Source: Microcaldota archaeon
GTDB lineage: Archaea; Micrarchaeota; Micrarchaeia; Micrarchaeales; Micrarchaeaceae
NCBI GenBank assembly: GCA_021792775.1
Contig: JAJYTZ010000004.1
Location: 1-46,688, forward strand
Length of the DNA stretch: 46,688 nt
Direction of reading: 5' to 3'
Made by a program: the position numbers and the translations under genes
Part shown: one piece after another, positions 14,827-23,808 of the stretch
How positions within the stretch are numbered: the stretch's first letter is position 1
Layout of the letters: every line of letters starts with the position of its first letter
Notes under the pieces: generated by a model
Told to the model about the DNA's origin: nothing
Databases searched by the model: none
What the model saw: the letters and a program-made list of their open reading frames with translations, nothing else

Positions 14827-15861
14827 CTAATCCTCCGCCTTTATCTTTTCCAGGTCCTTGTTTTTTATCATAAGCTTTACCCTTCCTGTGCCTACTGTTA
14901 TCTGCCTCCCTATTATTATGTTCTCCGCAACTCCCCTAAGTCTGTCAGTCTCGCTGAAGAACGCAGCATTGACGAAGTGCTTTATCGTCTCTTCGTAAGC
15001 AGCCCTTGCAAATACCGACTCTTTGTCGCCGGCGAGCCCATGCCTGCCTATGCTTCTTATAGTTCCTGCGTAAGTCATCGCATCAGCTATGAGCATCGCA
15101 TGCTTCACATTCATCTTTGTATCCTCTATTGCGAATACCTGCATCATCTCATTTAATATCGCGGCTCTTGCGGCCTCGACTCCAAACGCATTCAGTATCT
15201 CAAACATATCATTCGTGTATATGTTCTCCTGGGTTACCCCACCCACCTCCAAGACTCCCTTGAGGTTGCTTCCGCTTGTCGATATATAGAACAGGTCCCC
15301 ATCCGCATTCACAACCGCCTTTTCTATGCCTTCAACCCCGCTTATCATCTCTGCCCTTATATTTACGAAGATCGTCCTTACCGCTTTTATCTCCTTCCTC
15401 TTTCTGCATCTGACAGAGATGCTGCTTCCCTCGTTCGATAGCTCGACATCAGGGAATCTATGCGATATGATCTCCATCACCTTCCTTACAGTTATGGAGT
15501 GCATAGTCATCGCCTCCTTATCCATATCGAGGACCATAGTCCCTGCCTTAAGGTTTTCCTCAAATCCCCCAAGCAGTGAACTTACTTTTACCTCCTCTAT
15601 CTTAGTCTTTACCTCCTTTACGCTCTCATAATCTGACGCCATCTTCCTGTCAAATGTTATCGTCATAGTCGGGTGCTTTGGCTTCTTTCTTGCGTCGAGT
15701 ATCTCTATCAGCCGCGGCAGTCCTGCTGATACCACCTCAGATGTTATGCCGGCAGAGTGGAATGTTCTTAGAACCATCTGAGTGGATCTCTCTCCTATGG
15801 ACTGCGCAGTTACTACGCCCACCGGCTCTCCATACGCTATCTCATTCTTTTTTATCTCCAT
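14827..15861 (-). CDS. rpoA2: DNA-directed RNA polymerase subunit A''
   Basis: This 344-residue product corresponds to the C-terminal third of the largest polymerase subunit (bacterial beta' C-terminus). GEPVGVVTAQSIGERSTQMVLRTFHSAG is the conserved start, containing the trigger-loop region, and IGRHGLAGDKESVFARAAYEE closes the jaw/clamp region. It is the last gene of the rpoH-B''-B'-A'-A'' operon, 19 nt after A'. The usual archaeal downstream genes (L30e, NusA, S12) are not present; Lsm follows instead. Confidence 0.96.
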   Translation of the reverse strand: MEIKKNEIAYGEPVGVVTAQSIGERSTQMVLRTFHSAGITSEVVSAGLPRLIEILDARKKPKHPTMTITFDRKMASDYESVKEVKTKIEEVKVSSLLGGFEENLKAGTMVLDMDKEAMTMHSITVRKVMEIISHRFPDVELSNEGSSISVRCRKRKEIKAVRTIFVNIRAEMISGVEGIEKAVVNADGDLFYISTSGSNLKGVLEVGGVTQENIYTNDMFEILNAFGVEAARAAILNEMMQVFAIEDTKMNVKHAMLIADAMTYAGTIRSIGRHGLAGDKESVFARAAYEETIKHFVNAAFFSETDRLRGVAENIIIGRQITVGTGRVKLMIKNKDLEKIKAED

Positions 15862-15880
15862 ATTCTCACAATCAATCTAT

Positions 15881-18358
15881 CTACAAGGTCTCGTATATCG
15901 TGTCGATTCCATCAGATCCGTATATCGGCTGTATTATGTCCCCTGCCGCATTCCTCACGCTCAGATCGCTCTCGACATATATGTCCTGCAATGCGTGTAT
16001 GAGCCTTCTCATAAGGTAACCGCTGACCGCCGTTACAAGCGCTTTGCCCATAGTTGAGTCTCTCGCACCCATAGCATGCATATAGAACTCCCTCGGTTCC
16101 AGCCCGTCCATAAACGAGGACGCTATGAAACCTTTTGCTTCCGGACTTCTATCGTTCTTCTTGAAGTAAGGTATGACTCTTCCGCTGTATCCTCTTGTTA
16201 TCCTGTTTCCCCTTACAGACTGCTGACCCAAGAACATCAGCATCTGCACAAGGTTCTGTATTCCCCCTCTAGCGCCAAGCGTAGGTATGAGGAACGCCAT
16301 GTTGTCTGTGCTGAATGTCTTCTCTATGTACTTTACGCCTGTACCTCTTGCATTGCCTGTCGCGGCATGCACCAGCATCTCGTATGTCTCCTTGCTGCTA
16401 TATCCCGGAAGTATCTCCATGCTTCTCTTTTTGTAACTTTCCAGGATTTCACGCGCCTTATCCTGCGTATCCTCTATTATCTTCTTGCTCTCCCTTTGTA
16501 TGTTCTGATTTGTAAGGTAATCCTTGACTCCTATACTGAACCCTTTTGCGTATACTACCATGTACGTCACTCTGGTCAGCTTGTATATGAAGTCGGCTAC
16601 CGCTTCGCCTCCGTAGTCCATATATATCTTTTTGAGGAGAAGCCCTTTTCCGCTGCCTATGGTCTGTTTCCTGATAAATCCTTCTACGAGCTTTCCATCC
16701 TTTATGATTACAGCTCCTCCCTTCTCCTCATAATCCAGTCCCTTCGGAAGCAGCACTGAGAAGATCGATTTTCCGCTGTATCTTCCATCCTTATCAGGCT
16801 CTGGCATCTCGCTTACGCCAGCGTATGCGAGCATTGAGCACGTCTCCTCCTTATCAAAATAAGTATTGCTAGACGTCAGGAAATAAGCGCCTACTATCCC
16901 TTCCTCGTCTATGTACATCACAGGAGAGCCGTCTCTCGGGGTAAGTATAACGTCTGTCGGTTTCATTATGTATCTTGCCTCTGCGATCGCCTCTATTGAC
17001 TGAGGTATGTGCAGGTTCATCTCGTCGCCATCAAAGTCAGCGTTGTAGGGAGTGGCCGCATTAACCGACATCCTCATGACCCTGCCTGGCAGCACTCTTA
17101 TCCTGTGCGCCATAATCGACATCTTGTGAAGTGTAGGCTGCCTGTTGAAAAGAGCCACATCGTTGTTGACAAGCTGCCTCTCCACAATCCATCCTGGCGC
17201 TATGGATGCGACCAGTTCTATCCTGTTCGATTCGGTAACTCTCTTCCTCACGCCATCGCTGTTTATAACGTTCGTGGCCATTGGATATTCCCTTCTGTCT
17301 ATGAGCTCCTTTGCCTTTTCAATGTTCCAAAGGGTCACGTGCATGGGTGTGGTAAGCCTTTCCGCTATCGTCTGCGCCACACCTACCTCGTTTATGCTGA
17401 GATTCGGATCTCCGCATATGACGGTCCTTGCTGTGAAATTCACCCTCTTTCCGCTGAGGTTGTATCTCAGCCTTCCCTCTTTCCCTTTTAGCCTATGGGA
17501 GAGCGTCTTCAGCGGCCTTGTGCTTCTGTGCCTTGCCACAGGCACCCCCGGAGTCTCATTGTTGAAGTAAGTTGTAACGTGATACTGGAGCAGTTCCCAT
17601 AAGTCGTCTATTATTATCTGCGGCGCGCCTGCGTCTATATCCTGTTCAAGTCTCTGGTTTATCCTCATAACCTCTACAAGCTTGTGTGTGAGGTCGTCTT
17701 CGCTCCTGTCCCCGTTCTCAAGCGTTATCGAAGGGCGCACATTAACCGGCGGCACTAACAGAACCCCAAGTATGGCCCACTCCGGCCTCACTACATCTCC
17801 ATCTATCCCTATAACCGCAAGGTCATCATTGCTTATCTTCGACATCCAGTCCTTTATGCTGTCCGACTTCAGGCGTTCTCCGTCCATATAGAAGAAGGTA
17901 GGCCTCTCAAACTTCAGCTTTTTCTGCTTTGCGCCACAATGCGGACACTTCTTCACGCTCTTGAGCTTCGCCATGCTCGCTATCTGCTCATCCTCAGCGC
18001 TCTTTAGAATGTCTATATTCTTCTCGCTTACGAGAACTCTGTAGCAGTTATCACATGTGGACTGCATTATCATGAATACAAGCCTTGCGAATTCTGGATG
18101 TATGGTCGGCCTTATGAGCTCCAGATGCCCAAAGTGTCCCATGCAGCTCTTCGCCCTTCCTCCGCATGTCTTGCACCTCAGTCCAGGATCTATTACTCCG
18201 AGTCTCTGGTCTATGAGCCCTCCATCTATCGGATAGCCATCTTCGTTGTATGTGTCAGGTATCGCAAGTTTCGCTACGCTGATCTTCTTTATCATCTCCG
18301 GACTTACAACGGAGAACCTTATGCTATCGATCGATTCAGCATACATTATACCACTCAC
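15881..18358 (-). CDS. rpoA1: DNA-directed RNA polymerase subunit A'
   Basis: This 825-residue subunit carries the catalytic aspartates in NADFDGDEMN (around residues 437-446). N-terminal zinc sites are CKTCGGRAKSCMGHFGH, then a CDNC and KKCPHCGAK set. The bridge-helix region and the C-terminal break before A'' follow the archaeal scheme. Its ATG overlaps the B' stop (ATGA), indicating coupled translation and equal stoichiometry. Confidence 0.97.
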   Translation of the reverse strand: MSGIMYAESIDSIRFSVVSPEMIKKISVAKLAIPDTYNEDGYPIDGGLIDQRLGVIDPGLRCKTCGGRAKSCMGHFGHLELIRPTIHPEFARLVFMIMQSTCDNCYRVLVSEKNIDILKSAEDEQIASMAKLKSVKKCPHCGAKQKKLKFERPTFFYMDGERLKSDSIKDWMSKISNDDLAVIGIDGDVVRPEWAILGVLLVPPVNVRPSITLENGDRSEDDLTHKLVEVMRINQRLEQDIDAGAPQIIIDDLWELLQYHVTTYFNNETPGVPVARHRSTRPLKTLSHRLKGKEGRLRYNLSGKRVNFTARTVICGDPNLSINEVGVAQTIAERLTTPMHVTLWNIEKAKELIDRREYPMATNVINSDGVRKRVTESNRIELVASIAPGWIVERQLVNNDVALFNRQPTLHKMSIMAHRIRVLPGRVMRMSVNAATPYNADFDGDEMNLHIPQSIEAIAEARYIMKPTDVILTPRDGSPVMYIDEEGIVGAYFLTSSNTYFDKEETCSMLAYAGVSEMPEPDKDGRYSGKSIFSVLLPKGLDYEEKGGAVIIKDGKLVEGFIRKQTIGSGKGLLLKKIYMDYGGEAVADFIYKLTRVTYMVVYAKGFSIGVKDYLTNQNIQRESKKIIEDTQDKAREILESYKKRSMEILPGYSSKETYEMLVHAATGNARGTGVKYIEKTFSTDNMAFLIPTLGARGGIQNLVQMLMFLGQQSVRGNRITRGYSGRVIPYFKKNDRSPEAKGFIASSFMDGLEPREFYMHAMGARDSTMGKALVTAVSGYLMRRLIHALQDIYVESDLSVRNAAGDIIQPIYGSDGIDTIYETL

Positions 18359-20187
18359 TCATTTTTCAGTTTTATCCTTGCAAGCATATGCAGGGACTTC
18401 AGCTCGTCCAGCAGCACCTTGAATGCGTAGCTTATCTCTACGCTATCCAACTTTGATCCCGGCCCGCATGTCGGGCACACAGGCATGTTCTTTATATGGT
18501 CGAAGTATCCCATGTCACCGCACTCCCTGCATATCCACACAGTGTCCTTGTCGCTCTGCTCCAGCATACGATCCTTGAGCACCAAAGAAGCCCCATGTCC
18601 GACTAAGGCATCACGCGCCATCTCTTCCAGCCTTATCCCCCCGCTTCTCGGTTTTCCCTCTGTCGGCTGTCTTGTAAGTATCTGTACAGGTCCTCTGCTC
18701 CTGACCTGCAGCTTCAGTTTTGTCATCTGGTGAAGCCTGTAATAGTATACGGGTCCCATGAACACCGATGCAGAGAATTTCTTTCCTGTCTTTCCATCAT
18801 ATAATACATCGTTTCCGTTCCGGTCGAAACCTGCCGCTTCCAGCACGTCTCCATAATAATTGATAAGTTCCGTGCCTTTCCTAGAGAATGGGGTTCCGTC
18901 CTGTATTACTCCTTTTATCACGGAGGCCTTTGCTCCAAGCATCTCAAGTATGTGGCCGAATGTCATCCTGTTCGGCAGTCCCATCGGACTGAGCAGCAAG
19001 TCGGGGACTATCCCATCCTTCGTGAATGGCATGTCCTCCTGCGGAATTATCGCTCCGATGACTCCTTTCTGCGCATGCCTTGATCCAACCTTGTCTCCCA
19101 ATTCTGGGATCATATTGCTTCTTATTACGACCTTTACTATCTTTGTTGCGCCAGATGTTTCTGTTATCATCACATTGTCAACAGTCCCGGATTCGCCTGC
19201 CTTGAGTTTTGTTGAATTGTCCCTGCTTCTGTCTATGCCTGCGCCAAAGGCTGTCTGTTCCTCCAGAAACCTAGGTGGCGATGTCTTTCCTATTATTATG
19301 TCGCCATCGTTTACCTCCATCTCTTCCTCCACTATCCCATCCTCTCCAAGTTTGGAATAAGCCTGTTCTCCCTCATAGCCATCTACTGTCGGGCTTGGGA
19401 TTATGAACCTGTCTTGCTGTCCTCCAGGATACCTTCTCTCTTCGTCTGAGTATGTCTTGAAGAATGTGCTCCTTCCAAGACCTCTGTCTACCGCAGCCCT
19501 GTTTATTACCACAGCATCTGACATGTTATATCCTAAGTATGTCGATACAGCCACTATGAAATTCTGTCCGTTCGCATGCTTCTCCAGGTTCGCAGCCCTG
19601 TATGTTACGCTATCTATAAGCGGCTTCTGCGGGTAATGCAAAAGGAACGAACGAGCATTGAACCTGCTCTGGAAGTTCATCGCAGGCAATCCCTGAGCTT
19701 GTTTCATCAGCTGCCATGCGAGCGGGTGCTTACCTACGCTGTTGAACTCAGGGAAGACACTGATGTTGGCAATCAGCCCGAACATTATCGCGGGATGCAC
19801 CTCAAGATGCGTAGTCTGTTCTGTTATCTCCTCCTCCCTCATTACAGCCAGTATGTTTTCTTCTTCTTCAACATCGAGGTATTCTATAATCCCTCTCCTT
19901 ACCAGATAATTAAAATCGATCTCCTTCTTCATAAGTTTCTCTTTCAGGTCTGCGTCGAACTTGCTCTTTCTGTCCTCCACAACTATGTATGGCTTCCTGA
20001 CTCTCCCTTTGTCTGCGTTGACATGTACCTCGTTAAGCCTCTTTATGTAAGCGACATTTACCTCCCCAGAGATAAGTCCTTTTCTTCTGCTTTTCCTTAT
20101 CTCTTCTGCGAACGCCTTTCCATCCTTGACATCCGCTATATGTTTTCCGTCAAAGAATACGGTGCAAAGATTGTTCTCCTTAGTCAT
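18355..20187 (-). CDS. rpoB1: DNA-directed RNA polymerase subunit B'
   Basis: This 610-residue protein is the C-terminal half of the second-largest subunit. GDKVGSRHAQKGVIG (hybrid-binding/active-site region) and the RQPTEGKPRSGGIRLEEM segment are conserved. A zinc ribbon follows near the C-terminus (CRECG ... CPTC). It starts 15 nt after B''. The B''/B' split is shared with many Euryarchaeota and other archaeal lineages. Confidence 0.96.
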   Translation of the reverse strand: MTKENNLCTVFFDGKHIADVKDGKAFAEEIRKSRRKGLISGEVNVAYIKRLNEVHVNADKGRVRKPYIVVEDRKSKFDADLKEKLMKKEIDFNYLVRRGIIEYLDVEEEENILAVMREEEITEQTTHLEVHPAIMFGLIANISVFPEFNSVGKHPLAWQLMKQAQGLPAMNFQSRFNARSFLLHYPQKPLIDSVTYRAANLEKHANGQNFIVAVSTYLGYNMSDAVVINRAAVDRGLGRSTFFKTYSDEERRYPGGQQDRFIIPSPTVDGYEGEQAYSKLGEDGIVEEEMEVNDGDIIIGKTSPPRFLEEQTAFGAGIDRSRDNSTKLKAGESGTVDNVMITETSGATKIVKVVIRSNMIPELGDKVGSRHAQKGVIGAIIPQEDMPFTKDGIVPDLLLSPMGLPNRMTFGHILEMLGAKASVIKGVIQDGTPFSRKGTELINYYGDVLEAAGFDRNGNDVLYDGKTGKKFSASVFMGPVYYYRLHQMTKLKLQVRSRGPVQILTRQPTEGKPRSGGIRLEEMARDALVGHGASLVLKDRMLEQSDKDTVWICRECGDMGYFDHIKNMPVCPTCGPGSKLDSVEISYAFKVLLDELKSLHMLARIKLKNE

Positions 20188-20202
20188 GATATAACCTGCG
20201 GT

Positions 20203-21666
20203 TCATATAAGTTTGATTTTCTTCATGCTTTCTATTACCTGGGTCTCGTCAGCCCCGATTGTTACCTTCGCCATAAGCGCAAGGTATTTTGTGAGCCCTA
20301 CTGCAGTTCCCTCAGGAGTTTCTGTCGGGCATATCTTCCCTATGGTCGTGCCGTGTACATCCCTTGCCGGGTAGTTTGGGTGTTTCTTGGCGAGCGTAGA
20401 TTTTACCCTTCTTATGTGCGCAAGACTGCTCTGGAAGTTGACTCTGTCAAGCACTTCCGACACTCCTGTCTGCCCGGTAGGCCATGAGCCCGTTCCCATA
20501 GCATAAAGTATTCTGTCTTTAAGCGTGTCTGGGTTTATGTTGGTATGCATCGTCATCTTGCGCCCCCTCGCGTTCGTCCTTTCCACCCTATAACTTATAT
20601 CCTTGACAAGCGCCTTGAACGCCGATGTGAAGAGCTCTTCGAGAAGGTCGCCGGAAAGCTTGACCCTTTTGTTGGCATAGCTGTCCTTATCGTCCTTCTT
20701 TATGTACCCATAAGCTTGCAGTGATGCCCTCTCCGCCATCTTTATGATATATTGCGCTTTTGCGATGCGATTCTCTTTCTCTGTTCCAAGATGTGGAAGT
20801 ATATACATATCGAGCTGCGATTCAGCTCTCTTTATCTGATATGTAGGAGCCTGGTTCGGCGCCGATATCTTTCCGAGAAGCACAAGTACCTCTTTCTCAG
20901 ATACCTCCTTGGATTCTGATGACTCTATGTTGAGCAGCATATCGTTTCTGGAATCGTTGTTTGAGATATACTTTATCACGTCGGAGGTGCTGAGACCGAG
21001 CGCCTTGAGCACCAGGATTATGTCTATTCCCTTGCTTATGGTCGGGAACATTACTGTGTAAATTCCGTACTTGTCTCTGGTCACGCTGCACTTCGCCCTG
21101 AAGCTAAGCGTGGTGGAGGTCACACTTGTTACCGCAGAACCTTTCTTGTCGATAGAATTCAGCATTCTGTTCGGAGCAATATCCTCTATGCCTACAAGCA
21201 CGCGCTCAGTGCCCTTTATTATAAAGTATCCTCCTGGATCGTAAGGGTCTTCATGCTCCTGTATCAGCTGTTCTCTTGTCATGTTTCTCGTATAGCACAT
21301 GCTGCTCCTGACCATGACCGGCAGCTCTCCTATAATCGTCTCCTTGACATCATCCACTTTCGGTATTCCGCTTATCAATGGAGTGTAGGTAGCGTATACG
21401 AGCGCAGAATAATTCAGGTTTCTGGCCACAGCCTCGTGCGGCATTATCCGTTTTGATGTGCCATCAGATTCCACAACCATCGGAGGGGCGAACCTAAGTC
21501 CGCTAAGTTTTATCGAATAGTCCTTTATGTTTGGTTCAATGACGCTCATATTCTCCATTATCTTGTGAATAGTGCTCCCAACGAACCTGTTGTAGCTGTC
21601 TATTTGCTGCTGTGAAAGCGGATTGGATTCCAGATAAGCCCTAATTATGTCATGTTCATTTTCCAT
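20203..21666 (-). CDS. rpoB2: DNA-directed RNA polymerase subunit B''
   Basis: The 487-residue product is the N-terminal half of the second-largest subunit. It contains GGYFIIKGTERVLVGIEDIAPNR (split here as GGYFIIKGTERVL and IAPNR) and ends with ARDVHGTTIGKICPTETPEG. The open frame reaches 21720, overlapping rpoH. ATG 21664-21666 (MENEHDIIRAYL) follows the rpoH stop by 11 nt and gives the family N-terminus, so it is preferred. Confidence 0.95.
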   Translation of the reverse strand: MENEHDIIRAYLESNPLSQQQIDSYNRFVGSTIHKIMENMSVIEPNIKDYSIKLSGLRFAPPMVVESDGTSKRIMPHEAVARNLNYSALVYATYTPLISGIPKVDDVKETIIGELPVMVRSSMCYTRNMTREQLIQEHEDPYDPGGYFIIKGTERVLVGIEDIAPNRMLNSIDKKGSAVTSVTSTTLSFRAKCSVTRDKYGIYTVMFPTISKGIDIILVLKALGLSTSDVIKYISNNDSRNDMLLNIESSESKEVSEKEVLVLLGKISAPNQAPTYQIKRAESQLDMYILPHLGTEKENRIAKAQYIIKMAERASLQAYGYIKKDDKDSYANKRVKLSGDLLEELFTSAFKALVKDISYRVERTNARGRKMTMHTNINPDTLKDRILYAMGTGSWPTGQTGVSEVLDRVNFQSSLAHIRRVKSTLAKKHPNYPARDVHGTTIGKICPTETPEGTAVGLTKYLALMAKVTIGADETQVIESMKKIKLI

Positions 21667-21677
21667 AATAACAATCC

Positions 21678-21953
21678 TCAATCGGTTACTACCCTGTAGT
21701 AAACGTAGCTCTTTCCCCACTCTACCCTATTTATTGCTATGAGCTGGCCTGCCTGTGCTTCTATCTTCAATACTTGCGGATCCTTTGAACTTATCTTTGG
21801 GAACTTATTAAGGGGTACTTTGTATTTCTCAGAAATCTTCTTTGCATCGCTATCGCTCAATACCTTGTGTTCTAACAATAACTTGGGGGAGTTCAACAGT
21901 TCACCGGGAATAAAGGCTAACCTCTGCCAATGCAAGGTTGCAGGTACGCTCAT
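21678..21953 (-). CDS. rpoH: DNA-directed RNA polymerase subunit H
   Basis: The 91-residue product contains the H/RPB5 C-terminal domain: LLEHKVLSDSDAKKI, KYKVPLNKFPKISSKDP and a final VYYRVVTD. The frame is open to 22070, but the added upstream part is hydrophobic and unlike the family. ATG 21951-21953 follows a TATA-like box (TTTTTAAT, 21973-21979) by about 23 nt. It is the first gene of the polymerase operon and is probably leaderless. Confidence 0.93.
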   Translation of the reverse strand: MSVPATLHWQRLAFIPGELLNSPKLLLEHKVLSDSDAKKISEKYKVPLNKFPKISSKDPQVLKIEAQAGQLIAINRVEWGKSYVYYRVVTD

Positions 21954-22068
21954 GTAGATTAGCAGAAAAGCATTAAAAAGGTTTCTGAAAAAGATGTTTA
22001 CCAAACAGTTTATAATGGGGACGGGCAGTATAATACAGGTAACAAACAATGAGAAAATCGGTGGGAAC

Positions 22069-22815
22069 ATGGGGGGCTATCTGATAAAAGGGGAAGGCAG
22101 AATATCGATAGAGAGTATTGCTCTAGGCGAGATTGATGATATAGCAAAAGAGGCAAATGACATAGGTGTCGCGCTGAATGTCCAGAACCTCGGGTCTTTT
22201 CCTTATCCTTACACTAAAGCCGATGCAGCAGAATTTCTAGAGAAGGTAATTATAGATACTGCGGCAGAAAAGAGCCACACAATGTGCATACGCGGAAGGG
22301 ATGGAGAGTTTGCCGGTCTTATAAGTATAACAATAAGGACCAAAAACCTAGATGCCGAGGTCGGATACTGGGTAGGAAAGGCGCATAGGGGCAAAGGGTA
22401 TGCCAAAGAGGCGCTTATGCTAATGCTGGGCTTCGGATTCAGAGAGATTGGCATCGGGCACATACATGCTAAGGCATACGGAGACAACAACGCATCGATT
22501 GCCGTGTTAAGGCACTGCGGCATGAAGCATGAAGGCATCCTGGTCTCCACATCATTCACGACCAAATATCCGGAAGACTATCGGATCTTTATGGAGATGA
22601 TACATGATGGCAAGGACATAAGCCAGATTAAGCAGAGAGTAAAGGCGGGGGAAGATATTTTAAACAGTTGGAACAAAAGATTTGTGCTTAAGACGGATAG
22701 CGGTTTTGACCAGATGGGAGGGGATCTGGCGCGGGACGATACTGTATTTGGCATGCTCGCAAGTAATTATAACTACGAAGGTCTGGTCATAAGCAGAACA
22801 GAAAAAGGTGTTTGA
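22069..22815 (+). CDS. GNAT-family N-acetyltransferase (RimJ/RimL-like) with C-terminal extension
   Basis: The 248-residue protein has a GNAT fold with the acetyl-CoA loop in VGYWVGKAHRGKGYAKEAL and the AYGDNNASIAVLRHCGMKHEG segment typical of RimJ/RimL enzymes. About 60 extra residues (from ISQIKQRVKAGED) follow the domain. The frame opens at 21994, but a strong GGTGG element lies just before ATG 22069, which is the likely start. The stop is 1 nt before the histone ATG. Substrate unknown; histone is an attractive guess only because of the coupling. Confidence 0.85.
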   Translation: MGGYLIKGEGRISIESIALGEIDDIAKEANDIGVALNVQNLGSFPYPYTKADAAEFLEKVIIDTAAEKSHTMCIRGRDGEFAGLISITIRTKNLDAEVGYWVGKAHRGKGYAKEALMLMLGFGFREIGIGHIHAKAYGDNNASIAVLRHCGMKHEGILVSTSFTTKYPEDYRIFMEMIHDGKDISQIKQRVKAGEDILNSWNKRFVLKTDSGFDQMGGDLARDDTVFGMLASNYNYEGLVISRTEKGV

Positions 22816-22816
22816 G

Positions 22817-23014
22817 ATGTACATAAAGAATTCTACAGTAAAGAGAATATTCAAGGACGTTGGCGCAGATAGGGTAAGCAGCGAGGCAGTGCGTGCATTT
22901 GAGACGATGGTGGACAAGATCGCATTCGAAGCAGCAAAGAAGTCGGTGAATCTGTCCAAGCACGCAAAGAGGAAGACGGTATACGAGTCGGATGTAGAGT
23001 TGGCGTTTAGGTAA
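22817..23014 (+). CDS. archaeal histone
   Basis: The 65-residue protein is a minimal histone fold: helix 1 (STVKRIFKDVG), loop 1 with conserved R and V (ADRVSSEA), long helix 2 (VRAFETMVDKIAFEAAKKSV), loop 2 with KHAKRKTV and helix 3 (YESDVELAFR). No N- or C-terminal tail is present. ATG 22817 is preceded by GGTG at 22805-22808. The gene begins 1 nt after the acetyltransferase stop. Confidence 0.95.
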   Translation: MYIKNSTVKRIFKDVGADRVSSEAVRAFETMVDKIAFEAAKKSVNLSKHAKRKTVYESDVELAFR

Positions 23015-23088
23015 GTGGTAGACTGGAAAGATACGATGCCGTGCACACCTGCAATATGCAGAATACTTAAAAAGACAGAAGTGATGAA

Positions 23089-23358
23089 ATGACAACAACC
23101 CAAAAAATGAAATCTCAAACAAAGGCGCAGAAAGAATACCTAAAGGAACAAGACCATAAAAACATAACCAAAAAAGTGGAACTTCAAATAAAGACATGGG
23201 ATTCATACCTAAAGGCAAAAAATCTTGTGAACATAACAGCAAGAGTGAAACTTCGGACGAAGGCGTGGGAAGAATACCTCAAGGCAAAAGATTCTATGAA
23301 CACAACAGCAAGAGTGAAACTTCGGACAAAGGCGCAGAGAGAATACGAAAAGAAATAA
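23089..23358 (+). CDS. lysine-rich protein of tandem 23-residue repeats, antitoxin-like units
   Basis: The 89-residue protein consists of about three and a half copies of a 23-residue unit of the form V-x-L-x-x-K-x-W-x-x-Y-L-K-A-K-x-x-x-N-x-T-A-R. Each unit reads as a short strand (TARVKLR) followed by a helix (TKAWEEYLKAKDS). This resembles the first strand and helix of ribbon-helix-helix antitoxins. Net charge is strongly positive, suggesting nucleic-acid binding. GTGAT just upstream of the ATG serves as ribosome-binding site. It lies between the histone gene and a VapBC pair. I know no family with this architecture. Confidence 0.7.
   Translation: MTTTQKMKSQTKAQKEYLKEQDHKNITKKVELQIKTWDSYLKAKNLVNITARVKLRTKAWEEYLKAKDSMNTTARVKLRTKAQREYEKK
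23107..23355 (+). repeat. 69-bp in-frame tandem repeat
   Basis: Units begin near 23107, 23176, 23245 and 23314. The last two share the 24-nt run from AACAGCAAGAGTG to CTTCGGAC at 23235 and 23304, exactly 69 bp apart. The earlier units are more diverged, so the array has grown from the 3' end by recent duplication. Confidence 0.85.
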
Positions 23359-23517
23359 TCTTCGTATTTGTTTAGATATTTGTTTAAGCGACACCTCTTT
23401 GTTTATAAAAGACATTCGGAATGGTTTTACTTCTTCAAGTATTATGTCATTTGCCTCTTCCGGGATATTTTTGTTTGGTAATTGAATTGTCTTGCACCCA
23501 CAACTCCAATAAGCCAT
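23209..23517 (-). CDS. doubtful small protein antisense to the repeat gene
   Basis: A 102-residue frame starts at ATG 23515-23517. Its first ~55 residues (MAYWSCGCKTIQLPNKNIPE...) look protein-like and fill the gap between the repeat gene and VapBC-2. The C-terminal half is the antisense of the 69-bp repeats. A TATA-like sequence (CATATAAAAAC) lies only about 18 nt upstream. It may be a decayed gene reading into its neighbour, or spurious. Confidence 0.25.
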   Translation of the reverse strand: MAYWSCGCKTIQLPNKNIPEEANDIILEEVKPFRMSFINKEVSLKQISKQIRRLFLFVFSLRLCPKFHSCCCVHRIFCLEVFFPRLRPKFHSCCYVHKIFCL

Positions 23518-23547
23518 CTAAACGTAAAGTTTTTATATGTTTAGATG
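23515..23547. promoter_or_regulatory. 9-bp inverted repeat flanking the VapBC-2 TATA box
   Basis: CATCTAAAC (23515-23523) and GTTTAGATG (23539-23547) are perfect complements around a 15-nt spacer that contains the TATA box (TTTTATAT, 23531-23538). Transcription 25 nt on would begin right at the vapB ATG at 23560. A repressor bound here would exclude TBP. Confidence 0.7.
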
Positions 23548-23559
23548 CTATAAATAATC

Positions 23560-23808
23560 ATGGTAAAGACAACAATTATGCTGGAGGACAAGCTGTATCA
23601 AGAGCTTGTGGCAGAATCTGTAAAGGAGTATGGAAGTACCAGAAAACTATCCCTGCTTATAAACAAACGGCTTAAGGTTAGCATAGCGAAGGCACCACGA
23701 AAGAAATTAACCCTAAAAATCATCGACCTTGGCAGGCGGATAACAGATAAGGAAATAGAAGATGCAATAGACGAGGGCTTTGCAGAGGCGGTAAAATGGA
23801 ATGTGTGA
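23560..23808 (+). CDS. VapB-type antitoxin, pair 2
   Basis: The 82-residue protein starts MVKTTIMLEDKLYQELVAES, a ribbon-helix-helix strand and first helix. It ends with a polar toxin-binding tail (ITDKEIEDAIDEGFAEAVKW). The start is predicted to be leaderless, 25 nt after the TATA box. The 3' end overlaps vapC by 13 nt. Confidence 0.87.
   Translation: MVKTTIMLEDKLYQELVAESVKEYGSTRKLSLLINKRLKVSIAKAPRKKLTLKIIDLGRRITDKEIEDAIDEGFAEAVKWNV

Noticed and set aside
23107-23355. CRISPR array or satellite DNA
   Set aside because: The 69-bp repeats are contiguous, in frame and protein-coding, without spacers.
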